11,731 nucleotides of DNA from Hyphomicrobiales bacterium (GTDB lineage: Bacteria > Pseudomonadota > Alphaproteobacteria > Rhizobiales > JAJFHB01). A model generated the notes under the pieces. It was not told where the DNA came from. It did no database searches and saw only the letters and a list, made by a program, of their open reading frames with translations. The stretch is taken from contig JAJFHB010000362.1 of the NCBI GenBank assembly GCA_021775795.1, positions 1 through 11,731 of the forward strand, written 5' to 3'. Below, piece by piece: positions 1 through 6,326 of this stretch. The translations under genes and the position numbers were made by a program. The first letter of the stretch is position 1, and each line of letters begins with the position of its first letter.

Positions 1-1
1 G

Positions 2-1030
2 GCGTTGCGTGAAAGGTTGGGGCAGCCGGAGTTGAAGGACCTCGTTGAGCCATTTGATCCTGAAGCTTACAACGCCCAGGCTACGATCATAGAAAACCTG
101 ATGTTCGGAACAGCTGTCGGCGAAGATTTTGATGAATCCAATCTCGCCAGTCATCCTCACATGTTGCAGGTTCTCGAGCGCACGGGCCTGAATAAAGAGC
201 TCTTCGCAATGGGACGCGAGGTCTCCGAGACCGTTACTGAGTTGTTCTCAGGGCTCGCAGAGGATCACCCGTTCTTTGAGCAGTTGAGTTTCATGTCGGC
301 GGAACAGATCCCTGAGTATGTCAAGGTCATGAACCAAACTTCTGGCTTGCCGTTCGAGAACGTTAAGCCAGAAGACCGCAGTATGATCCTGAAGCTGTCA
401 TTCGCCTATATCGAGCCACGTCACAGGCTCGGGCTTTTGACAGATGAGCTGCAGGGCAAAGTTCTTGAGGCACGCAAATTGTTCTCTGCAGAGCTTCCTG
501 AAACTGCGAAGGGCGCGATCGAGTTCTATGATCCCGAGCGTTACAACATGGCGTCGTCCCTGCAGGACAATATTCTGTTTGGACGCATTTCCTACGGCCG
601 TGCCGAAGGCCCGGCCCGTATCGGCCAGGAAATCCGCGCTGTTGTTGATGACCTGTCATTGCACGATGAGGTTTTCCAGGTCGGGCTTCACTACAACGTC
701 GGTGCCGGTGGTAAGAGCCTAAATGGTGTGCAGCGGCAGAAAATTGCACTGGCACGGGCATTGCTGAAGCGACCAGACCTCCTGATTATCAACAGAGCGC
801 TTGCGGCGCTGGATGGTCGTGCGCAAGAGCGCTTGATTGGACGCGTCCTCGAGATAGCGAGTGGCAATGGGGATCATCCGCGGATTGGTGTCTTTTGGGT
901 TCTTCAAAATCCGAAATTTGCCGAGAAGTTCGATCATGTCCTTGTTTTTGAAAATGGCCGAATGGTGGAGCAGGGTAAACCTGCCGAACTTGCAAATGGT
1001 GAATCAAAATATTCGGTGCTGACTGGATAG
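2..1030 (+). CDS. ABC exporter-type protein with degenerate nucleotide-binding domain (3' part, 5' end outside window)
   Basis: The reading frame is open to the left edge, so only the C-terminal ~342 residues are visible; residue numbers here count from the TTG at position 5. The last ~170 residues are recognisably an ABC exporter nucleotide-binding domain: a post-Q-loop segment ending DNILFG (188-193), a signature region KSLNGVQRQ (237-245), Walker B/D-loop DLLIINRALAALD (258-270) and a C-terminal end VFENGRMVEQGKPAEL. Key positions are altered: the signature reads LNGVQ rather than LSGGQ, the Walker B Asp-Glu pair is Asn263-Arg264, and the switch-loop His is apparently Gln301. Residues 17-70 resemble residues 175-227, so the Q-loop-to-signature segment seems duplicated, with ~100 residues of alpha-helical-looking sequence between the copies. 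Walker A and the membrane domain would lie upstream. It is the first visible gene of a run with a cyclic-nucleotide receptor and an adenylate cyclase. The family call is firm; the substrate is unknown, and loss of ATPase activity is inferred. Confidence 0.82.
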   Translation, partial: ALRERLGQPELKDLVEPFDPEAYNAQATIIENLMFGTAVGEDFDESNLASHPHMLQVLERTGLNKELFAMGREVSETVTELFSGLAEDHPFFEQLSFMSAEQIPEYVKVMNQTSGLPFENVKPEDRSMILKLSFAYIEPRHRLGLLTDELQGKVLEARKLFSAELPETAKGAIEFYDPERYNMASSLQDNILFGRISYGRAEGPARIGQEIRAVVDDLSLHDEVFQVGLHYNVGAGGKSLNGVQRQKIALARALLKRPDLLIINRALAALDGRAQERLIGRVLEIASGNGDHPRIGVFWVLQNPKFAEKFDHVLVFENGRMVEQGKPAELANGESKYSVLTG

Positions 1031-1092
1031 AATGCGGGCAATCAAAACCCGCCGCAGCACTAAACAGGCGTAATTGGGAGGAGATAACCGAA

Positions 1093-1560
1093 ATGGCCAG
1101 TTTGGGAGACGAGGTCGACCTGCTGAGGCGTATCCCTCTGTTCGCCAATGTGGAGCCGGCAAAACTTAAGCTGATGGCGTTTACGTCTGAGCGCATCACC
1201 TATGATGAAGGGCAGGAGCTGTTTCATCAGGGCGATGTGGGTGATTCAGCCTATGTCATCATTGATGGCGGCGCAGACGTGCTGGTCGACACGCCGAAGG
1301 GCCAACTGCGTGTTGCGCACATGGACAAGAATGCGTTCGTCGGTGAAATCGCAATTCTGTGCGACGTACCGCGCACAGCGACCGTCAAAGCATCCGCGAA
1401 ACTTGAAACGCTGAAGATCAAGAAAGAGAACTTTCTTCGCATGCTCATGGACAACCCGGAAATGGGCGTGGAAGTAATGCGGGTTCTGGCTGACCGGCTG
1501 AGTGACACCACGGAAGAGTTGATTTCCGCAAAGGCCAAGATCAAAGAACTCAGCGATTGA
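1093..1560 (+). CDS. Stand-alone cyclic-nucleotide-binding domain protein
   Basis: This 155-residue soluble protein is almost entirely one cNMP-binding (CAP_ED) domain. Beta-roll glycines are seen in HQGDVGDSAYVI (45-56). The phosphate-binding cassette is GEIAILCDVPRTATV (84-98), with Glu85 and Arg94 in the positions that hold the ribose and cyclic phosphate. A charged C-terminal helix (about 128-155, ending AKAKIKELSD) may be a short coiled coil. There is no helix-turn-helix domain, so it is not a Crp/Fnr-type transcription factor and most likely acts through a protein partner. The start is well supported: GGGAGGAG at 1076-1083 lies 9 nt before the ATG. It sits 62 bp after the ABC gene and ~64 bp before the adenylate cyclase on the same strand, which makes cAMP from that cyclase the obvious ligand (inference). 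Thr95 after the Arg is also found in cGMP-selective sites, so ligand identity is not settled by sequence. Confidence 0.93.
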   Translation: MASLGDEVDLLRRIPLFANVEPAKLKLMAFTSERITYDEGQELFHQGDVGDSAYVIIDGGADVLVDTPKGQLRVAHMDKNAFVGEIAILCDVPRTATVKASAKLETLKIKKENFLRMLMDNPEMGVEVMRVLADRLSDTTEELISAKAKIKELSD

Positions 1561-1624
1561 GCGCATTTCACGGCCGGGATCGTTTCATGTCTGATCGCAC
1601 AGCAACGATGGACTGGTGCTGCCA

Positions 1625-3307
1625 ATGAGTGATGCGAACCAGGGCAAGCAGGCGGCCCTTGGGCGCCTTCGCCCCAGCATGCATAAAGTTCGGCTCTATT
1701 CCGGCCTGATACTTTTTATCTTTGCCGCAACGCATCTGATCAATCACGCATTCGGGCTGGTTTCTATCGACGCCATGGAAGCTGTGCGGACTATCCGCAG
1801 CGGCTTCTGGAGATCGCCGCCCGGCACGGTGATGCTTTATGGGGCGCTCATATTGCATGTGATGCTGACCATCTGGAAGTTTGCGCAAAGGCGGAGCTGG
1901 CGCGTCAGCTTTGGAGAAGGGGTTCAACTCGCTTTCGGATTGTTGATCCCTTTGCTCCTTGTCCGGCACATGATAGGCACCCGCGGCCTCCATGAGATTT
2001 TCGGTGTTGATGACAATTATCGCTTTGAGCTCTGGGCAATGTGGCCGGGAGAGGCCGTCAGGCAGATCCTGTTGATTTCACTTATCTGGGTACACGGCTG
2101 CATTGGCATGCACATGTGGCTGCGGATGAAGTCGTGGTATGCGGGCATCGTGTGGCCACTGTTTGGGATTGCAGTGCTCATTCCGGTTCTGGCCTATGCG
2201 GGCTTTTCAGTTGGCGGCCGGACCATTCATCTTGAAGGCGGTGTGGAGAGTACGCTTACAGGTGAGCAAGTAGGTTTCATCTACAGGCTCATGGACCAGG
2301 CATCCCTGGGCGCATTTGTTGTGATCATTGCCCTGCTTGTGTTTCGGTTGGGGCGAATGATTTTCGACCGCTATCGGCCCCAGGTGCGGATCACCTATGC
2401 AGATGGGCGAACGGTTGCCAGCGAACGCGGTCCAACGCTGCTCGAAATCAGCCGTCAGCACGGGGTTCCCCATGCCTCCGTCTGTGGCGGAAAGGCCAGG
2501 TGCTCGACCTGCCGGGTGCGGATTACGGAGGGATTGGAGGAGCTCCAAGAACCTGACGATACGGAACAAAAAGTTCTCGACCGGATTGGTGCTGCTGCCA
2601 ATGTGAGACTTGCCTGCCAGCTTGTGCCGGCGAGCGATCTCGGTGTTGCCACCCTGTTGCCGGCGCGGCGCACCCTGGCTGAGGATGTGGCCCGCCAGGA
2701 CAAGTATCAATGGGGTGTCGAGCAAACAGTTGCCATCATGTTTGCAGATATCCGGGACTTCACCACCCTGTCTGAATCGAGACTGCCGTTTGATGTGGTC
2801 TTTATGCTCAATCAGTATCTGGGGCAGATGAGTGACGCCATTGAGGATTCCGGCGGATACGTCGACAAGTTTATCGGCGATGGCATCATGGCCATATTCG
2901 GTATGGAACGTGGACCGGAAGCCGGCTCTGCAAATGCGCTAGCGGCGGCACGTGCCATGGGGGGCGTGCTTGATGCGCTCAACCGCTCTCTGGACGCGGA
3001 TCTGGACCAGCCGTTGAAAATCGGCATTGGGATCCATACTGGCCCCGCCATATTGGGGCGCATCGGGGCTTCGGTCAGCCAAGGTGCAACACAACGCATT
3101 ACAGCCCTTGGCGACACGGTGAACACTGCCAGCCGTTTGGAATCTTCTTCCAAGGAGCTTGCCTGTCAGTTGGTGATATCTGAATCAACAGCTGAATTTG
3201 CACAGATGCATGGTGATGTAGGTGAGCGCTCCAGCATTATGGTCAAAGGTCGCCAGGAAGAGGTGCCGATTATCGCATTTGGCAGGGCTCTAGACCTACC
3301 CAGCTAA
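1625..3307 (+). CDS. Class III adenylate cyclase with six-helix heme-type membrane anchor and [2Fe-2S] ferredoxin domain
   Basis: The 560-residue protein should convert ATP to cAMP and has three parts. Residues 20-250 form about six membrane helices (roughly 24-44, 68-88, 100-118, 145-166, 175-195, 228-247) with many histidines (His37, 41, 78, 115, 157, 163) placed as heme-b ligands, like SdhC/fumarate reductase anchors and the diheme anchor reported for Sinorhizobium CyaC. Residues 253-347 are a ferredoxin domain with Cys287-x5-Cys293-x2-Cys296 and Cys331. Residues 363-555 are the cyclase: metal-binding Asp375 (FADIRDFT) and Asp419 (KFIGDG), adenine-selecting Lys415 and Asp497, and transition-state Asn500 and Arg504 (GDTVNTASRLE). 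All catalytic residues are present, so it should be active on ATP. The start is uncertain: ATG 1625 is chosen, but GTG 1616 is in frame and neither has a strong ribosome-binding site. A redox/quinone sensing role is inferred from the cofactor domains. The gene converges on the epimerase 26 bp away with no visible terminator hairpin. Confidence 0.93.
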   Translation: MSDANQGKQAALGRLRPSMHKVRLYSGLILFIFAATHLINHAFGLVSIDAMEAVRTIRSGFWRSPPGTVMLYGALILHVMLTIWKFAQRRSWRVSFGEGVQLAFGLLIPLLLVRHMIGTRGLHEIFGVDDNYRFELWAMWPGEAVRQILLISLIWVHGCIGMHMWLRMKSWYAGIVWPLFGIAVLIPVLAYAGFSVGGRTIHLEGGVESTLTGEQVGFIYRLMDQASLGAFVVIIALLVFRLGRMIFDRYRPQVRITYADGRTVASERGPTLLEISRQHGVPHASVCGGKARCSTCRVRITEGLEELQEPDDTEQKVLDRIGAAANVRLACQLVPASDLGVATLLPARRTLAEDVARQDKYQWGVEQTVAIMFADIRDFTTLSESRLPFDVVFMLNQYLGQMSDAIEDSGGYVDKFIGDGIMAIFGMERGPEAGSANALAAARAMGGVLDALNRSLDADLDQPLKIGIGIHTGPAILGRIGASVSQGATQRITALGDTVNTASRLESSSKELACQLVISESTAEFAQMHGDVGERSSIMVKGRQEEVPIIAFGRALDLPS

Positions 3308-3333
3308 ATTGTTATTGGGTTTTGGGCAGCGGC

Positions 3334-4344
3334 CTATGTCCCGTAATGCGCTTTGTACCAGGTCACGAAATTCTCTATGCCCGTTTCAATCGGCGTGGCC
3401 GGTGTAAAGCCGGTGAGGTCGTGCAGGCGCTTAACGTCGGCCCAGGTGTCTTTAGGTTCGCCGGGCTGGATCGGTATCATTTTCATGTCGGCACGCTTTC
3501 CAAGGGCTTCCTGCAGCACCTCGAGATAACGCATCAGCGGTTCCGGATTGGCGTTGCCAATGTTGAGCAGTCGATGGCGTGCGACACCGCTCGTTGCCGT
3601 GCCCGGAGCGTTGCTGTCCCACTTGTCATCGCTATCAGGCGGCAGCGGCATCAGACGAATCAAAGTTTCGACCACGTCTGCCACATAAGTAAAATCCCGT
3701 GACATGCGCCCTTCATTATGGACGCTGATGGTCTCGCCCTTGAGAATGGCATCTGTGAATTTGAAGAACGCCATATCGGGGCGACCCCACTCGCCATAGA
3801 CGGTGAAAAACCGTACGCCGGTCATGGGGATATCAAACAAATGGCTATAGCTGTGTGCCATTGCTTCATTGGCTTTTTTGCTCGCCGCATAAAGCGTCAG
3901 CGGATGGTCCGTGTTGGATTGTTCGCTGGAGGGCAGACCGGTGTTCCCGCCGTAGACCGAACTGCTCGATGCATAGATGAAATGCCGTGGCGTATGGTTC
4001 CGGACGGCTTCCAGCACATTGGCGAAAGCGACGAGGTTACTTTGAATGTAGGATTGCGGATGTTCGAGGCTATAGCGCACGCCGGGCTGGGCGGCGAGGT
4101 GAAACACCATCTCCGGGCGGTGGCGGTCAAACAATCCGTTCAGTGCCTTCTCGTCACAAAGATCGAAAATCTGCTCGTGGAATGTGTCGAAGGTTTGCAG
4201 GCGCGCAAGGCGCGCCTGTTTCAGACCGACATCATAATAGGCTGACATATTGTCTATGCCGACAACCTCATGACCATCGCGGAGCAAACGCAATGCCAGG
4301 TGATTGCCAATAAAGCCGGCTGCTCCGGTCACCACTATGGTCAC
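3334..4344 (-). CDS. NAD-dependent epimerase, probable UDP-glucuronate 4-epimerase
   Basis: The 336-residue extended short-chain dehydrogenase is complete. It has the Rossmann GAAGFIG (7-13), Asp31 of GIDNMSAYYD, HLAAQPGVRYSLEHP (82-96), SSSSVYGGN (126-134) and the catalytic Tyr152-x3-Lys156 (YAASK). The combination of DNMSAYYDVGLKQARLARL and HLAAQPGVRYS is typical of UDP-glucuronate 4-epimerases (LpsL/Cap5I type), which make UDP-galacturonate for LPS core, capsule or exopolysaccharide in the cytoplasm; a related UDP-sugar epimerase remains possible. The start is GTG at 4344, supported by GAGGAA at 4356-4351 with a 6-nt spacer; no in-frame ATG lies nearby. It follows the methyltransferase by 43 bp on the same strand, so the two are probably co-transcribed. 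No glycosyltransferases or other sugar genes are visible. Confidence 0.9.
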   Translation of the reverse strand: MTIVVTGAAGFIGNHLALRLLRDGHEVVGIDNMSAYYDVGLKQARLARLQTFDTFHEQIFDLCDEKALNGLFDRHRPEMVFHLAAQPGVRYSLEHPQSYIQSNLVAFANVLEAVRNHTPRHFIYASSSSVYGGNTGLPSSEQSNTDHPLTLYAASKKANEAMAHSYSHLFDIPMTGVRFFTVYGEWGRPDMAFFKFTDAILKGETISVHNEGRMSRDFTYVADVVETLIRLMPLPPDSDDKWDSNAPGTATSGVARHRLLNIGNANPEPLMRYLEVLQEALGKRADMKMIPIQPGEPKDTWADVKRLHDLTGFTPATPIETGIENFVTWYKAHYGT

Positions 4345-4350
4345 GTCATA

Positions 4351-4356
4351 TTCCTC
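4351..4356 (-). promoter_or_regulatory. Ribosome-binding site of the epimerase GTG start
   Basis: On the minus strand GAGGAA precedes the GTG start at 4344 by 6 nt. The nearer ATG at 4349 is out of frame and meets a stop after one more codon, so this site supports the GTG. Confidence 0.7.
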
Positions 4357-4387
4357 GCGTCAGCCCGGTGCTCCTGGTCGCGTGATT

Positions 4388-4882
4388 TTAGGCGCTTGTG
4401 TTCTTGTACAAAAAGTATCGCCCGGGATAAATCGTGTCAGGCAGCGGCACAACGTCGAGCGTCGTGGTCTCCAGATCTTTGTGGCTCATAACGATGGCAT
4501 TTTCGCAAAGCGCCGGCAGCACTTCCGTGCCCACCATGTTGGCGAGCAACTGGTTGTATTCCTGATCGGCGGTGCCAACGTCACAATGAACGAGGGCGAC
4601 CTGGCCCTTGAAGCGTTCTACTGCCTTTGGAAAGGTCTCGACCACATCTCCGAGCATGAGATGCTCGTCGTCGGGTGTGTATTCGGGTGCAGTGCGCACG
4701 CGGTCTTCAAAGACGTAGATGTCGCGTCCTGGAAAATGTTCGCGCAGATGATCAAATGAGCGGCCGTTTCCAAGCCCCAGTTCGAAAATCACCCCCGGGA
4801 CATCTTCCAGATGCTGGCGTGCGACTTCAATGACATCGATTTGTGCCTGCATGCGGCGAATGAATGACTCAAGTTTGGACAT
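4388..4882 (-). CDS. Small class I SAM-dependent methyltransferase
   Basis: With the start at ATG 4882 the protein has 164 residues. Motif I is clear, FELGLGNGRSFDHL (33-46), the glycine-rich loop that binds S-adenosylmethionine, followed by an acidic pair at the end of strand 2 (YVFEDR, Glu59-Asp60) and a later VALVHCDVGTAD strand/loop. The frame stays open to 4987, but the added 35 residues are rich in Arg, Pro and His and look non-coding, whereas GGAGAAG at 4899-4893 sits 10 nt before the chosen ATG. The acceptor substrate cannot be read from sequence. Being 43 bp upstream of a UDP-glucuronate 4-epimerase suggests methylation of a surface sugar or related small molecule (inference). The ~165-bp space before it may carry its own promoter, but none is convincing. 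Confidence 0.82.
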   Translation of the reverse strand: MSKLESFIRRMQAQIDVIEVARQHLEDVPGVIFELGLGNGRSFDHLREHFPGRDIYVFEDRVRTAPEYTPDDEHLMLGDVVETFPKAVERFKGQVALVHCDVGTADQEYNQLLANMVGTEVLPALCENAIVMSHKDLETTTLDVVPLPDTIYPGRYFLYKNTSA

Positions 4883-4892
4883 GTGGCTGTGT

Positions 4893-4899
4893 CTTCTCC
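4893..4899 (-). promoter_or_regulatory. Ribosome-binding site deciding the methyltransferase start
   Basis: On the minus strand GGAGAAG lies 10 nt upstream of ATG 4882. It favours this start over the upstream in-frame ATG at 4987, which would add an unconvincing Arg/Pro-rich extension. Confidence 0.6.
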
Positions 4900-5047
4900 A
4901 AATATCGGGTGCGGGTGGAGGGCGATACTGACGCCCTGGCGCGATGCCCGCGAACATACATGCTTTCCCGTGCCTGCCAAATGACAAATGGTCTTCTACG
5001 TTATTGTGCAGAGGAAGTGATCAGTTCACTCTCGGCTCATCGCAGCG

Positions 5048-6172
5048 CTATTTTTCAGGGCTATAGTGGGCATCAGGCACAACAACGACTTTTCCGAATT
5101 GTTTGCGGTCTGCCAGATGCGTCACCGCCTCCCGTGTTTGAGACAGGGGGAAGGTCTTGTCGACAACGGCTTTGAGGCGGCCGCGGCCGACTTCCCGAAC
5201 CACTTCGATCAATTCCTGCTTGCAGCCCATGACGGAGCCCATCACAGAGGCTTCCTTCGACATCAAACGTGCAACGTTGACCCGGGCCCAGTTGCCCAGG
5301 GTACAGCCGCAGTTGACAAGCCGGCCGCCAGTGGCCAGTGCCTCCACGCTTTGTTCCATCAAATCGCCCGACAAGCTGTCGATGACGATGTCGACGCCCC
5401 GATTGCCGGTAAGCCGCATTGCCTCTTCAAAGAGGGAGTGAGTGGAATAGTTGATGGTGTGATCGGCGCCAAGCTCTCTTGATTGCGTAAGCTTGATGTC
5501 ACTCCCCGCGCTCGTCAGCACGACAGCCCCAAACATTTTGGCGATCTGGGTCGCCGCGATGCCAACACCGCTGCCTGCCGCATTTACCAGCACAAGGTCC
5601 CCCGGTTGGACTTTGGCTCTGGCAACCAGCATGTGCCATGCGGTCATGTAGGCAACAGGAAGCGAGGCGGCCTCCACCAACGAAATGGCGTCTGGCAGCG
5701 GTATTACGGACCACTCAGGGGCAAGCGTGTATTCTGCCAAACCGCCATCGCGTGTGCTGCCGTAACTTCCAAGATTCAGACAGCTGTTGTCCCGACCGGT
5801 CAGGCACATCCTGCAGTTCATGCACGGAGTTCCCGGATGCAGAACCACACGATCACCAGGGGCAACGGATGATACGCCATCGCCTACGGTCTCCACGACG
5901 CCAGCGATATCAGAACCGGGTATTCTGGGCTCCGATCGCTTGTGTGTGGGAGCGGATTGTGCGGCCCACACGTCGAGATGATTGAGCCCGGCGCCGTGAA
6001 CCTCGACCAATAATTCTCCGGGACCTGCAACCGGTTTGGGGACATCGTTGTACTCCAGCCGCTCCAGAGAGAGGCCTTCGTGCATCTTGATATCGCGCTC
6101 CCACTGCTCGTGGTCGTCTATCAAGTAGTGAGATCCATAGTCACCGCTCGTGGTCAGTTGGACTGCACGCAT
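5048..6172 (-). CDS. Medium-chain (zinc-loop) alcohol dehydrogenase/quinone oxidoreductase family protein
   Basis: The 374-residue protein is a medium-chain dehydrogenase/reductase that should reduce or oxidise a carbonyl, alcohol or enone with NAD(P)H. The structural-zinc lobe is intact, with Cys117, 120, 123 and 131. The cofactor-binding motif is AAGSGVG (198-204), followed by the strand ending TSAGSDIKL. The usual catalytic-zinc ligands are absent: Asn64-His65 stands where the Cys-x-Thr/Ser normally is, and PGSD (85-88) replaces the Gly-His-Glu motif. It therefore looks like a quinone-oxidoreductase or enoyl-reductase type that kept only the structural zinc. Residues 10-31 form a charged N-terminal insertion before the usual first strand. 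Met30 is an alternative start, but MRAVQLT at the beginning is typical of the family, so ATG 6172 is kept even though its ribosome-binding site is weak. It is 154 bp downstream of the MFS gene and 165 bp upstream of the methyltransferase, so operon membership is open. Confidence 0.88.
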   Translation of the reverse strand: MRAVQLTTSGDYGSHYLIDDHEQWERDIKMHEGLSLERLEYNDVPKPVAGPGELLVEVHGAGLNHLDVWAAQSAPTHKRSEPRIPGSDIAGVVETVGDGVSSVAPGDRVVLHPGTPCMNCRMCLTGRDNSCLNLGSYGSTRDGGLAEYTLAPEWSVIPLPDAISLVEAASLPVAYMTAWHMLVARAKVQPGDLVLVNAAGSGVGIAATQIAKMFGAVVLTSAGSDIKLTQSRELGADHTINYSTHSLFEEAMRLTGNRGVDIVIDSLSGDLMEQSVEALATGGRLVNCGCTLGNWARVNVARLMSKEASVMGSVMGCKQELIEVVREVGRGRLKAVVDKTFPLSQTREAVTHLADRKQFGKVVVVPDAHYSPEK

Positions 6173-6326
6173 AGCATCACCGTTTTTTGTGGAGTTACTT
6201 CGAAACCTGATGAGACAGACTACGGAACGTCGGCGGCGGAAACTACATTTATTCGCACAGGGACACGTTATTCCGGAGTTGATGTGACAGTGAAATTTGC
6301 TGCAATGTGCAAGCTTTGTACGTCAC

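Noticed and set aside
3308..3333. Possible bidirectional terminator between the convergent cyclase and epimerase genes.
   Set aside because: The 26-bp gap has no stem-forming sequence; the same holds for the 50-bp convergent gap at 10711-10760.
4198..4218. Perfect 9-bp inverted repeat with a 3-nt loop (CAGGCGCGC / GCGCGCCTG).
   Set aside because: It lies inside the epimerase and encodes the conserved Ala-Arg-Leu-Ala-Arg-Leu stretch, so it is best explained by coding constraint rather than a terminator or regulatory hairpin.
3318..4313. Long plus-strand open frames opposite the epimerase gene.
   Set aside because: They are antisense to a gene with complete SDR motifs and their translations show no family resemblance.
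4919..4937. Hairpin AGGGCG / CGCCCT with a 7-nt loop upstream of the methyltransferase.
   Set aside because: Only 6 bp of stem, no U-tract and no other riboswitch-like elements nearby; chance is likely in GC-rich DNA.
6173..6326. Promoter search between the MFS and oxidoreductase genes.
   Set aside because: No convincing -35/-10 pair, operator or hairpin was found on the minus strand, so no feature is claimed.
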